From positions 1-58,624 of the forward strand of contig JACSRW010000016.1 in NCBI GenBank assembly GCA_014879565.1: 58,624 bases of DNA. Reading direction: 5' to 3'. Below the pieces are notes generated by a model. The model had not been told where the DNA came from and did no database searches. It saw only the letters and a program-made list of their open reading frames with translations. This DNA is from Chitinophagaceae bacterium. Its GTDB lineage: Bacteria; Bacteroidota; Bacteroidia; Chitinophagales; Chitinophagaceae. Every line of letters starts with the position of its first letter. Within the stretch, counting starts at the first letter, position 1. Of the stretch, positions 7,837 through 16,062 are shown piece after piece. A program made the position numbers and the translations under genes.

Positions 7837-8700
7837 TTATTCAAGTGTCCCAAACTTCCCGCTATTAACATCCTGAATGGCCTGCTCCACTTCTGCCCAG
7901 GTATTCATCAGAAAGGGGCCGTAGGCGGCAATCGGTTCTTCAATCGGTTCACCGGATAAAATGAGTACCACACTCTCAGTGGTCGCTTTCAGGTGAATAT
8001 CTTCCCCGTCGTTTTTAAACAATACAAAATGATCTGCGTTCACAGGCTGGCCGTTGATTTCCACTTCTCCGCTGATGACGAGAAAACCGGTATTGTAACT
8101 GGCCGGAAAGCTGAATTCAGCTTCCCCGTTTGTATGTAAACGGGCATTCATCATATGAATGGGGGTGAAGGTAAATGCCGGCCCCCGGGTGCCTTTATAT
8201 TCACCTGCGATTACGTCAATCCGGCTGCCATCTGTCAGTGTATGTACCCCCAGGGAGGCCCGGGTAATTTCCTGGTATTTGGGCTTTGTCTTTTTGTGTA
8301 CAAAAGGCAGGTTTACCCACAACTGCACCATCTGAAAGGGGCCGCCAGTTTTACTGTATGCTTCTTCATGATACTCTTTGTGTAATAATCCGGAGCCGGC
8401 TGTCATCCATTGCACATCTCCTTCGCCGATAATACCGCTGTTCCCGGCGCTGTCGTGATGGGCAATCCGTCCTTTATAAGCGATGGTGACTGTCTCAAAT
8501 CCCGCATGCGGGTGAACACCCACACCCCGGGGTTCATCAGCAGGGGCAAAAGAAATTTCTGCGCCATAGTCCAGGAGGAAAAAAGGGCTCATTCTCTTTT
8601 TGTCAATCAGCCGCCCTCCGGGAAAAAAACTATGCACGCGGAATCCGTCTCCCACCATATGCGGGGGAGGCGGGGCAATAATATGTTCGATACTTCTCAT
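7837..8700 (-). CDS. Pirin family protein
   Basis: 287 residues, a bicupin of the pirin family. The N-terminal cupin shows the metal-site pattern HPHAGFETVT (residues about 61-70) followed by HHDSAGNSGIIGEGDVQWMTAGSG, with the usual glutamate in HKEYHEE. Bacterial pirins are iron-binding proteins; some have quercetin 2,3-dioxygenase activity and others bind pyruvate dehydrogenase or regulators. The C-terminal domain carries the pirin motif GEPIEEPIAAYGPFLMN. It is the last gene of a three-gene operon with a second pirin and an FMN reductase, which suggests a shared role in redox or electrophile stress. Its stop codon directly abuts the repeat array. Confidence 0.9.
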   Translation of the reverse strand: MRSIEHIIAPPPPHMVGDGFRVHSFFPGGRLIDKKRMSPFFLLDYGAEISFAPADEPRGVGVHPHAGFETVTIAYKGRIAHHDSAGNSGIIGEGDVQWMTAGSGLLHKEYHEEAYSKTGGPFQMVQLWVNLPFVHKKTKPKYQEITRASLGVHTLTDGSRIDVIAGEYKGTRGPAFTFTPIHMMNARLHTNGEAEFSFPASYNTGFLVISGEVEINGQPVNADHFVLFKNDGEDIHLKATTESVVLILSGEPIEEPIAAYGPFLMNTWAEVEQAIQDVNSGKFGTLE

Positions 8701-8731
8701 GTTTCCTTATTTTAAAGGCTGACAGGAATTG

Positions 8732-9442
8732 TCAGACTGGCACCTCCATCAGTAAAATTTCCGCTTTATCATCGGCATGAATGGTAAGGGTGTCTGTTTC
8801 TGTAATACCTATTCCGTCCCGGCGGTTCAGGGTCTGTCCGTTTATAGTTACATCTCCCTCAATCACGAAAGCGTATATTCCGTTTCCTTTTTTGTGCAGC
8901 GAATACCCGATTGCTGTATTTTTTTCCAGGCGGCCCAGGCTGAACCAGGCATCCTGGTGAATCTGCACACCGCCGTCATTCGTTCCTAGAGGGGAAACAA
9001 CGGTTTGTAAACGGTTGTGCATAGATTCAGCTGCGATTGATTGCTGGTCATAACGGGGCGCGACATTCCGGGTTTTAGGAAAAACCCAGATCTGGAAAAA
9101 CCGGACCTCCTGGTCTTTATTAAAATTATATTCAGCATGCTGAATGCCTGTACCGGCGCTCATTACCTGCACATCCCCCTGGTGGATTACCTGTTGGTTT
9201 CCCATACTGTCCCGGTGTTCAAGGTCGCCAAATGTGGGGATGGAGATTATTTCCATATTATCATGCGGATGTGTGCCAAAGCCCATACCACCCGCCACGG
9301 TATCGTCATTCAGTACCCGGAGCGCTCCGAAATGCATGCGTTCCGGGTTATAATAGCCGGCAAAACTGAAGCTGTGCCAGCTTTTCAGCCAGCCATGATC
9401 CGCGTATCCGCGGGTAGCGGCTTTGTGTAGAATGGATTTCAT
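8732..9442 (-). CDS. Pirin family protein, YhhW-like
   Basis: 236 residues, the shorter YhhW type of pirin. Metal ligands are visible in GTHPHDNMEIISI and in the following EHRDSMGNQQVIHQGDVQVMSAGTG and QHAEYN motifs. Homologues in enterobacteria show quercetinase activity in vitro. The start at 9442 is only three bases after the stop of the FMN reductase gene, so the two are surely co-transcribed. Two different pirin types in one operon suggest either subfunctions or a pair acting on related aromatic electrophiles; this is inference. Confidence 0.9.
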   Translation of the reverse strand: MKSILHKAATRGYADHGWLKSWHSFSFAGYYNPERMHFGALRVLNDDTVAGGMGFGTHPHDNMEIISIPTFGDLEHRDSMGNQQVIHQGDVQVMSAGTGIQHAEYNFNKDQEVRFFQIWVFPKTRNVAPRYDQQSIAAESMHNRLQTVVSPLGTNDGGVQIHQDAWFSLGRLEKNTAIGYSLHKKGNGIYAFVIEGDVTINGQTLNRRDGIGITETDTLTIHADDKAEILLMEVPV

Positions 9443-9445
9443 TTT

Positions 9446-10003
9446 TTATGCTTTTACAGTTTCAGGAACCAGTTTTTCTGCCAGCCAGAGAAATTCCCGG
9501 ATAAAATTCTGGGCAGCGGGCCGGAAACTTTCATCCAGCAGTTCACCTTCCGCACTGAATTTCTTATCCACCTGTGGGGTGATCAGCATATGCGGAGACG
9601 CAATTCCAAACAGGGCAGGTACCAGTAATAAAAGTTGCTGCGAAGCCCGCATGCCCCCCATCGCCCCGGTGGAAGCGGTAACTACCCCAAATGCTTTATA
9701 GGCCTGTTTGGGAAAATGGTCCAGCAGGTTTTTAAGGGCAGGGGAATAGCTGCCGTTGTATTCAGGTGTTACCAGGATAAAAGCGTCTGCAGCAAATACT
9801 CTTTCTGCCAGGGGGCGGAGATTTTCGGGTGCTTTATCTGCTGTTGTCCATACAGACTGCAAAGAAGGCAAATCCCATTCTTTCAGGTCAATAATATTTA
9901 CTTCATGTTCAGTTTCCTTACTTAATTCTTGCTTCAGGTACAGTGCCAGGCGTTGTGTAACGCTCTGTAAGCGGGGACTTCCGGATACTATTTCAATATT
10001 CAT
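9446..10003 (-). CDS. NADPH-dependent FMN reductase (azoreductase/ArsH-like)
   Basis: 185 residues, flavodoxin-like fold. The FMN phosphate loop near the N-terminus (SGSPRLQSVTQRLA) and the later motif LVTPEYNGSYSPALKNLLDHF are diagnostic of NADPH-dependent FMN reductases, which include quinone and azo reductases. It is first in an operon with two pirins and begins shortly after a strong promoter pattern with an embedded palindrome (10021-10051), so the operon is probably induced by a repressor ligand such as a quinone or other electrophile. The ATG at 10003 is the only sensible start. Confidence 0.9.
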   Translation of the reverse strand: MNIEIVSGSPRLQSVTQRLALYLKQELSKETEHEVNIIDLKEWDLPSLQSVWTTADKAPENLRPLAERVFAADAFILVTPEYNGSYSPALKNLLDHFPKQAYKAFGVVTASTGAMGGMRASQQLLLLVPALFGIASPHMLITPQVDKKFSAEGELLDESFRPAAQNFIREFLWLAEKLVPETVKA

Positions 10004-10020
10004 ACAAATGTTTTATGAGA

Positions 10021-10051
10021 CAAAGGTAAAAATCAATGTTTAAACATCAAA
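10021..10051 (-). promoter_or_regulatory. Promoter with embedded palindromic operator for the FMN reductase-pirin operon
   Basis: On the minus strand TTTG (10051-10048) is followed after exactly 19 bases by TACCTTTG (10028-10021), a full match to the Bacteroidota promoter. The perfect 12-bp palindrome ATGTTTAAACAT occupies 10036-10047, between the two elements, the position where a bound repressor would block polymerase. The start codon follows 17 bases later. Confidence 0.6.
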
Positions 10052-10084
10052 ATGTTTTTTTACAAGGTTCTGTTAATGCAGTAT

Positions 10085-10107
10085 TTTTCCGGAAGAATCC
10101 CGGAAAA
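10085..10107 (+). promoter_or_regulatory. Inverted repeat upstream of the glycosylasparaginase gene
   Basis: Arms TTTTCCGG (10085-10092) and CCGGAAAA (10100-10107) are separated by seven bases. The element ends 30 bases before the start at 10138. It could be an operator or a leader hairpin; no T run follows, so it is not a terminator. Confidence 0.35.
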
Positions 10108-10137
10108 GATTCAATCATAACAGATTAAATACTAACA

Positions 10138-11169
10138 ATGCTTGCAAGAAGAAAGTTCATACGTACCACCGTACTCGGATCGCTGGGGGTACTGGCAGCC
10201 CGACGGGCTGAAGGAGAAACCCATTTCGGGATAAAAGGGAGACCCATGGTGGTCTCTACCTGGGATGCCGGACTGGAAGCGAATAAAGCGGCCTGGGAGA
10301 TTCTGGGAAAAGGGGGCCGGGCCCTGGATGCAGTGGAAAAGGGAGTGATGGTTACAGAAGCCTCACAGAACTGCTGTGTAGGGCTGGGGGCTAATCCCGA
10401 TCGTGATGGATTTGTAACACTTGATGCCTGTATCATGGATGAATTTTCCAATTGCGGGGCGGTTGCTTTTCTGGAAAGAATAAAACACCCCATAGCGGTT
10501 GCACGTAGAGTGATGGAAAAAACACCCCATGTCATGCTGGTCGGCAGCGGGGCACAGCAATTTGCGCTGGCGGAAGGGTTTCCGCTTGAAGCCGCCACAC
10601 TTTCCCCGGACGCAGAAAACGCCTACCGGGAATGGCTGAAAAAATCGGAATATAAACCCCCGGCTATTAATGTGGAAAACAAACAGGGGCATGGCCCCTT
10701 TGCCCCGGCGAAACTGAGCAACGGGGAGTGGAATCATGATACCATCGGGATGGTGGCGATGGATGCAAACGGCAACTTCAGCGGCAGTTGCACCACGAGC
10801 GGGGCCGGATTTAAAATGCGGGGTCGGGTAGGTGATTCACCGATCATCGGGGCCGGTCTTTTTGTGGATAATGAAGTTGGTGCCTGTACGGCCACTGGTC
10901 AGGGTGAGGATGTCATTCGCGTGGCGGGTTCGCATTCCGTGGTGGAACTGATGCGGCAGGGACTTAGCCCGGAGAAAGCAGCCCGTAAAATCATTGAACG
11001 GATCGTCCGTATAAAAAAGGAAAAAGCCAGAGATATTCAGGTAGCCTTCCTGGCAATAGATAAAAAAGGAAGACACGGAGCCTTCGCCATCCATCCCGGA
11101 TTTAGTTATGCTTTGCGGAACGGAGAACAGGAAGTGCTGGTGAGGGCGAAGAGCTTTTTTGAAACTTGA
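10138..11169 (+). CDS. Exported N4-(beta-N-acetylglucosaminyl)-L-asparaginase (glycosylasparaginase)
   Basis: 343 residues, an N-terminal nucleophile hydrolase of the asparaginase-2 family. The nucleophile after autocleavage is Thr202 in the motif HDTIGMVAMD; the beta chain continues with CTTSGAGFKMRGRVGDSPIIGAGLFVD, which holds the substrate-binding Arg and Asp. A twin-arginine-like signal (RRKFIRTTVLGSLGVLA) directs it to the periplasm. It cleaves the GlcNAc-Asn bond left after glycoprotein breakdown. GH20 hexosaminidase and NagB-PIG-L lie 3-8 kb away, so glycoprotein N-glycan salvage is a plausible shared purpose. The stop codon is followed at once by TAATGAG heptads. Confidence 0.93.
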   Translation: MLARRKFIRTTVLGSLGVLAARRAEGETHFGIKGRPMVVSTWDAGLEANKAAWEILGKGGRALDAVEKGVMVTEASQNCCVGLGANPDRDGFVTLDACIMDEFSNCGAVAFLERIKHPIAVARRVMEKTPHVMLVGSGAQQFALAEGFPLEAATLSPDAENAYREWLKKSEYKPPAINVENKQGHGPFAPAKLSNGEWNHDTIGMVAMDANGNFSGSCTTSGAGFKMRGRVGDSPIIGAGLFVDNEVGACTATGQGEDVIRVAGSHSVVELMRQGLSPEKAARKIIERIVRIKKEKARDIQVAFLAIDKKGRHGAFAIHPGFSYALRNGEQEVLVRAKSFFET

Positions 11170-11170
11170 G

Positions 11171-11195
11171 TAATGAGTAATGAGTGATGAGTGAT
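11171..11195. repeat. Short heptad repeat (TAATGAG/TGATGAG)
   Basis: TAATGAG, TAATGAG, TGATGAG, TGAT follow directly on the stop codon of the glycosylasparaginase gene. The same unit is expanded at 37794. Confidence 0.75.
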
Positions 11196-11221
11196 CCTTT
11201 CTCTTCAAAATTCTTAGAAAT

Positions 11222-11968
11222 ATGTCATCTCCTATTTTCTATATTGAAATCGCCACTTCGGACTTTGCCACCACCCGGGCGGCAGTGGAAGGAGGCGCAG
11301 ACCGGATAGAACTTTGCGCCAACCTGGCTGAAGGAGGAACAACAGCATCTTATGGAACAATCCGGCAATGCAGGGAAGCATTTACCCATACCCTCCTATA
11401 CCCGATTATCCGGCCCCGGGGAGGAGATTTTCTTTATACGGATGAGGAGTTCAGTATCATGTTAAGGGATGTGGAACTTTGTAAGGAACTGGGTTGCGAC
11501 GGCGTGGTGATCGGTCTCCTGCAGCCAGACGGAAAGATTGATAAACTCCGTTCTGCCAGGCTGGTCCATGCCGCTTATCCGATGGGTGTCACCTTTCACC
11601 GGGCTTTCGACCGTTGCCGCGATCCTTTTGAAGCACTGGAAGAGCTGGTGGAAATGGGCTGCGAGCGTATTCTCACATCCGGACAGCAGCCAACCGTAAC
11701 GGAAGGAGCGGAACTGATCTGCTCCCTGCAAAAAGCAGCGGATGACCGGATCATCATTATGCCGGGCAGCGGGCTGCGGAAAGACAATATCAAATGGCTG
11801 GCAGAGAAAACCGGTTGTGCCGAATTTCATTCTTCCCTCCGGGCAAAGAAAACATCCGGGATGGAATTTATTCATCCGTCATTTGCCGGTTCGGCTGAAT
11901 CCTATCAGAATAACTGGATTGATCCGCAGGAAGTAAAAGATCTGCGGGCTGCGCTCCTGGCTGACTAG
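11222..11968 (+). CDS. cutC: Copper homeostasis protein CutC
   Basis: 248 residues covering the whole CutC TIM-barrel family. Diagnostic stretches are GGADRIELCANLAEGGTTAS, RPRGGDFLYTDEE and MGVTFHRAFDRC near residue 125. CutC has been linked to copper tolerance, but its biochemical function is still unclear. The start at 11222 is 52 bases after the glycosylasparaginase stop, with a heptad repeat between. The gene meets the isomerase gene on the other strand tail to tail with three bases between stops. Confidence 0.93.
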   Translation: MSSPIFYIEIATSDFATTRAAVEGGADRIELCANLAEGGTTASYGTIRQCREAFTHTLLYPIIRPRGGDFLYTDEEFSIMLRDVELCKELGCDGVVIGLLQPDGKIDKLRSARLVHAAYPMGVTFHRAFDRCRDPFEALEELVEMGCERILTSGQQPTVTEGAELICSLQKAADDRIIIMPGSGLRKDNIKWLAEKTGCAEFHSSLRAKKTSGMEFIHPSFAGSAESYQNNWIDPQEVKDLRAALLAD

Positions 11969-11971
11969 ATA

Positions 11972-12832
11972 TCAGAAATTGAGTTTCTTCAGATAGGCGG
12001 CATTCTTTTTAGCTGCATCCAGCGAGCTGCCGTTCGGATAGGCTTCCTGTTCCACTATAAAATACTGCATGCCGTTTTTCACTGCAGCTTTCAATGTTTT
12101 TCTCCAGTCAATACTGCCCGTACCCAGGTCTACGGAATTTTTACCATTGTCCGCAACAGGTGTGCGGCTGCGGTCTTTGATATGACAAAGACGGAACCGG
12201 TTTTTGTATTTCCTGAACCAATCCTCCGGATTCACACTGGCCGTTACCACCCAGTAAATATCCATTTCAAAGTCCACCAGCCCGGGTTCGGTAAACTTCA
12301 ACAGTATTTCCTGCGGATTTTGTCCTTCTGTGTCTTTAAAGGAATAATCGTGATTGTGATAGGCAAAACGAATACCGTTTTGCCGGCAGATTTCCCCTTT
12401 CTGATTGAAGGTTTCTGCGAACCGTTTATAGTCATCCGCTGATTTCTGGGGGCCGATCCAGGGGCAGATCAGGTATTTCATTCCGATCTCTGCCGCTTCA
12501 GCAGCTTTCCGCTCAAAATCCTTGTGAATGTCACAATGGGAAGAAACAAGGGTCAGCCCCAGTTCATGCATATAATCCCTGAATCCTTTATGTCCCATGC
12601 CCCAGAACATCCCCCCGGGACCTTCATAACTCTCTATCTGGGTATAACCATAAGCGGCCAGTTGTTTCAGCACATTTCGGGTGTCATTCCCGATAATATC
12701 ACGGAGGGTATACAGCTGTATGCCAAAATTCCGTTGCCTTTTACCGGCTGCCAGTAAAGATAAATCGCCTGCCGCCAGTACCAGTCCGGCGGCACCGGTC
12801 ATCTTAATAAATGTTCTGCGGGTATGTTTCAT
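11972..12832 (-). CDS. Exported sugar phosphate isomerase/epimerase-type TIM barrel
   Basis: 286 residues, AP endonuclease 2/xylose isomerase-like TIM barrel. A twin-arginine signal is present (TRRTFIKMTGAAGLVLAAG). Metal-site residues are visible in YHNHDYSF and in FEMDIYWV and CHIKDRSR. Members act on sugars or keto-sugars rather than sugar phosphates when exported; several family members epimerise, isomerise or eliminate 3-keto-glycosides. It is the last gene of the five-gene leftward operon, 11 bases after the subunit-3 gene, so a periplasmic step after the dehydrogenase is likely. The exact reaction cannot be read from sequence. Confidence 0.88.
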   Translation of the reverse strand: MKHTRRTFIKMTGAAGLVLAAGDLSLLAAGKRQRNFGIQLYTLRDIIGNDTRNVLKQLAAYGYTQIESYEGPGGMFWGMGHKGFRDYMHELGLTLVSSHCDIHKDFERKAAEAAEIGMKYLICPWIGPQKSADDYKRFAETFNQKGEICRQNGIRFAYHNHDYSFKDTEGQNPQEILLKFTEPGLVDFEMDIYWVVTASVNPEDWFRKYKNRFRLCHIKDRSRTPVADNGKNSVDLGTGSIDWRKTLKAAVKNGMQYFIVEQEAYPNGSSLDAAKKNAAYLKKLNF

Positions 12833-12843
12833 AAGTTTATTTT

Positions 12844-13458
12844 TTATTCAGCCCAGGCCTTGTCGCCTTTTATATACGGATAAGCGCCATCATAACTTCC
12901 GGGTACCGGATTGTGCCGAAGTGTTTCCGTCATACCTGTTTTGGAGGTAAAGAATCCCCAAAGGGTGAGCTGTTTCATCATGGTATAATAATGAGGGGGC
13001 GCCCCGGTAAAGGGTTGCCTGGCGGCTTTCGCAATTTCCTTTTCCTGCTTTTCGGCAGCATCCTTTTTTTCATTAAAGGCTTTTGCCTCTTTTTCAAGAC
13101 TCAGCAGAAAATCATGTTTTTGTTCCGGACTGCATTCCATAAAGGATTTCCCGTACATTTTTTCCGCTTTTTCCAGCAGGGACTTTATACCAGTCATAAA
13201 TACTTCCTGCTCTGCTTTTGTATAACAATCTGTAACCATTACCTGCATAAAGGCTCCGACGGCAGCGGCTTTGGCACCGGGTGTGGTGGTGGCAGGAAGA
13301 ATGGTTTCGGCCACTTCATCAAGCAGGCTGATCGTGGCCGGCGTGAAGGAAAGTCCCGTTTTGGTGCTGTTGGTGCAACCTGTCAGAAAAACTTCACCTC
13401 CCACCATTACGGCCCCTGTAAGCAGGGTGATTGTCTTAATCAGTTCTCTTCTGTCCAT
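12844..13458 (-). CDS. Gluconate 2-dehydrogenase subunit 3 family protein (small subunit of a GMC dehydrogenase)
   Basis: 204 residues. The N-terminus (MDRRELIKTITLLTGAVMVGG) is a twin-arginine signal that ends in a lipobox-like LTGC. The body matches the gluconate 2-dehydrogenase subunit 3 family: SLLDEVAETILPATTTPGAKAAAVGAFM and later GFFTSKTGMTETLRH. In characterised three-part dehydrogenases this small subunit carries the export signal for the flavoprotein, which has none. Here it follows the GMC gene with nine bases between. It therefore probably exports and anchors the flavoprotein in the periplasm. Confidence 0.9.
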   Translation of the reverse strand: MDRRELIKTITLLTGAVMVGGEVFLTGCTNSTKTGLSFTPATISLLDEVAETILPATTTPGAKAAAVGAFMQVMVTDCYTKAEQEVFMTGIKSLLEKAEKMYGKSFMECSPEQKHDFLLSLEKEAKAFNEKKDAAEKQEKEIAKAARQPFTGAPPHYYTMMKQLTLWGFFTSKTGMTETLRHNPVPGSYDGAYPYIKGDKAWAE

Positions 13459-13467
13459 TATAAACGA

Positions 13468-15150
13468 TTAAAGATTTCCTTTTTTGAGTTCTGTAACGGC
13501 AAAGTCCGCCGCCCGGGCAGTCATGGCCATATACGTCAGCGAAGGATTCACACAGGAGGCACTGGTCATACAGGCTCCGTCGGTCACAAATACATTCGGC
13601 GCGTCCCAAACCTGATTATGCCCGTTCAGTACGGATGTTTTGGGGTCCCTGCCCATACGGGCCGTCCCCATTTCATGTATGCCCATGCCCACTTCATAGT
13701 TATTGTCATGTGTTTCCACATTTTTTACCCCTGCGGCTTCCAGCATTTCCTTTGCATCATTGATCATGTCAATACGCATTTTAAACTCATTTTCCCTGAT
13801 CGCCACATCCATATCCAGCACCGGCAATCCCCAGGCATCAGTCATTTTTTTATTCAGGCTGATTTTGTTTTCATGATAGGGGAGCATTTCACCGAAGCCG
13901 GTAATACCGATCCGCCAGTAATCAGCGGCTTCGCTCAGCGCATCTTTTAGCGGAGCGCCGATCATGTTTTCGGCGATCTCGATCCCGCGCCCGCGGCTGG
14001 CGCCACCCTGATAGCCAAATCCACGGAGATAATCCCGCTTGTCATCATAAATATTCCGGAAGCGGGGAATATAAATACCGGTAGGACGGCGGCCATAGAC
14101 ATATTTATCACTGTACCCTTCCACTTTGCCGGATGCGCCGCAGCGAAAATGATGATCCATTACATTATGTCCCAGTTCCCCGCTGCTGCTGCCCAATCCC
14201 TCCGGCCAGATATCGGTAGCGGAATTCATCAGCACCCAGGTGGAATTAAAGGCAGAAGCACAGAGAAAAACAATTTTGGCCTTGTATTCGTAGGTCTTTT
14301 TATCCTGGGCGTCGAGTATTTCCACTCCGCTGGCTTTTTTTCTGTCCTTATCAAATAACACCCGGGTTACAATGGAGTGGGGGCGAAGGGTGAGATTGCC
14401 CGTTTTCATGGCTGCAGGCAGGGTAGCTGACTGTGTACTGAAATAACCCCCGAAAGGACATCCGCGCCAGCAACGGTTACGGTACTGACAATTAATTCTG
14501 TTTTCATGTGGCCGGGTGAGATTGGCACTCCGGCCAATGAACATATGTCTTGTTCCCTTAAAATGCGCTTTGATTTTAGCTGCCACATCTTTTTCCACAC
14601 AGTTCATTTCCATGGCTGGCATAAATTCACCGTCAGGCAATACTTCAAGTCCTTCTTTACTGCCCTGGATGCCGGCAAATTTTTCTGCATGGCTGTACCA
14701 GGGTGCCAGGTCTTCATACCGGATGGGCCAGTCCACTCCAATTCCTTCCTTCGCGTTGGCCTCAAAATCCCATTTGTTGAACCGGTAACTCTGCCTCCCC
14801 CAGGTAAGAGAACGGCCACCCACATGATAGCCCCTGAACCAGGAAAAGGGTTTGGTTTCCGTATAAGGACATTCCTTGTCTTTTACCCAGAAATCAAGAA
14901 CGGTTTCATTCAGGGGATAGTCTCTTTTCAGTACCGGATATTGCTGAATCATTTCCTGGGTGGGTTTTAATCCGCGGTGCGGAAATTCCCAGGCGTCTTT
15001 TGTGGCATTGACATAATCTTTGACATGCTCAATGTTACGGCCCCGTTCAAGCAATAATACTTTCAGCCCTTTTTCGGTCAGCTCTTTGGCGGCCCATCCG
15101 CCGCTGATCCCGGAGCCTACCACAATCGCATCATACTGGTTATCTGCCAT
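13468..15150 (-). CDS. GMC family oxidoreductase, FAD-dependent sugar dehydrogenase catalytic subunit
   Basis: 560 residues. The FAD-binding GSGISGG motif is at residues 12-18, with ERG at 35-37. A cysteine set C221, C227 and C231 (CQYRNRCWRGCP) resembles the iron-sulphur ligands of FAD-dependent glucose and gluconate dehydrogenases. The C-terminal GMC motifs are HEMGTARMGRDP and CVNPSLTYMAMTARAADF. It lacks a signal peptide; the adjacent subunit-3 gene carries one. Together with the cytochrome at 19728 this is the layout of LacABC-type glycoside 3-dehydrogenases, which oxidise the C3 hydroxyl of glucosides or lactose. Substrate here is unproven. Confidence 0.92.
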   Translation of the reverse strand: MADNQYDAIVVGSGISGGWAAKELTEKGLKVLLLERGRNIEHVKDYVNATKDAWEFPHRGLKPTQEMIQQYPVLKRDYPLNETVLDFWVKDKECPYTETKPFSWFRGYHVGGRSLTWGRQSYRFNKWDFEANAKEGIGVDWPIRYEDLAPWYSHAEKFAGIQGSKEGLEVLPDGEFMPAMEMNCVEKDVAAKIKAHFKGTRHMFIGRSANLTRPHENRINCQYRNRCWRGCPFGGYFSTQSATLPAAMKTGNLTLRPHSIVTRVLFDKDRKKASGVEILDAQDKKTYEYKAKIVFLCASAFNSTWVLMNSATDIWPEGLGSSSGELGHNVMDHHFRCGASGKVEGYSDKYVYGRRPTGIYIPRFRNIYDDKRDYLRGFGYQGGASRGRGIEIAENMIGAPLKDALSEAADYWRIGITGFGEMLPYHENKISLNKKMTDAWGLPVLDMDVAIRENEFKMRIDMINDAKEMLEAAGVKNVETHDNNYEVGMGIHEMGTARMGRDPKTSVLNGHNQVWDAPNVFVTDGACMTSASCVNPSLTYMAMTARAADFAVTELKKGNL

Positions 15151-15176
15151 TTTTCTTTTTTATTTGCTGATACAAT

Positions 15177-16061
15177 CTATACATCACAAATACGCACCGC
15201 CTTCTTCAGCGCGGCAATCTTCTCTTTCGGTTCCTTATCAGAAGGAATAAATTCCTGCGCTACAAATCCCTGGTATCCGGTTGACAGGATCGCTTTCATA
15301 ATTGCCGGATAATAGAGTTCCTGGCGCTCATCAATTTCATTCCGTCCCGGTACGCCTGCTGTGTGGTAATGGCCAAAATAGGCATGATATTCGCGAATGG
15401 TGCGGATCACATCACCCTCGTTAACCTGCATGTGATAAATATCGTACAGCAGTTTGAAATTCGGTGAGCCAATCATTTTGCAGAGCGCCACGCCCCAGGC
15501 GCTTTTATCCGCCATATAGTCTTTATGGTTGACCTTACTGTTGAAGAGCTCCATCTGTACAGTTACTCCTTCTTTTTCGGCCAGCGACATAATCTGCTTC
15601 AGCCCATCTGCACAGTTTTTCATGCCGGTTTCGTCATCCATACCGTTCCGGTTGCCGCTGAAACAGATGAGATTTTTGTAACCGGCTTTCGCCACCAGGG
15701 GGATCGCCTCGGTAAAATCTTTTATCAGCCAGCCATGGTTTTCTTTCCGGTTCCATCCCTCTGTCAGGCTGATTTTCCCGGCGGTATAACACATGGAGCA
15801 GGTGATGCCGTGTTTTTGCACGACGGGCCATTCCGATGGGTTCAGCAGGTCAATGGCCGAGAAACCGATTTTTTTGACCACGACACAGAGTTCCTCGAGG
15901 GTTAAGAATTTATAGGTCCAGGCGCATACGGAGTGGTGGATATTATTTTTCAGTTTATCCGCGGTAATTTCACCTGCCAGGCCTGTCAGCGGCAAAGCAG
16001 CTGCACCCGCAGCCAGGGAACCAGCTGCCATTTTTTTAAGCATTTCACGGCGTGTCTGCAT
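15177..16061 (-). CDS. Exported sugar isomerase/epimerase, hydroxypyruvate isomerase-like TIM barrel
   Basis: 294 residues from the start at 16061. A twin-arginine-like signal (TRREMLKKMAAGSLAAG) follows immediately, and this start lies one base after the stop of the permease gene, whereas the longer frame would overlap that gene. Motifs of the AP endonuclease 2 fold are MELFNSKVNHKDYMADK, LLYDIYHMQVNEGD and FGHYHTAGVPGRNEID, close to the hydroxypyruvate isomerase branch with Glu, Asp and His metal ligands. It is the second gene of the five-gene operon and probably acts on a keto-sugar in the periplasm. Confidence 0.9.
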   Translation of the reverse strand: MQTRREMLKKMAAGSLAAGAAALPLTGLAGEITADKLKNNIHHSVCAWTYKFLTLEELCVVVKKIGFSAIDLLNPSEWPVVQKHGITCSMCYTAGKISLTEGWNRKENHGWLIKDFTEAIPLVAKAGYKNLICFSGNRNGMDDETGMKNCADGLKQIMSLAEKEGVTVQMELFNSKVNHKDYMADKSAWGVALCKMIGSPNFKLLYDIYHMQVNEGDVIRTIREYHAYFGHYHTAGVPGRNEIDERQELYYPAIMKAILSTGYQGFVAQEFIPSDKEPKEKIAALKKAVRICDV

Positions 16062-16062
16062 A

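Noticed and set aside
7483-7871. Several frames across the repeat array, rich in Gly-Ser-Trp-Phe-Leu
   Set aside because: They are translations of TTGGTTC heptads, in several frames on both strands, and match nothing else.
12913-13950. Long rightward frame of 345 codons
   Set aside because: It is antisense to the subunit-3 and GMC genes, both with clear family motifs; its Cys/His/Phe-rich composition is that of a mirrored frame.
13468-15150. Cholesterol oxidase or choline dehydrogenase identity for the GMC protein
   Set aside because: The cysteine set, the adjacent subunit 3 and the locus context favour the sugar dehydrogenase branch.
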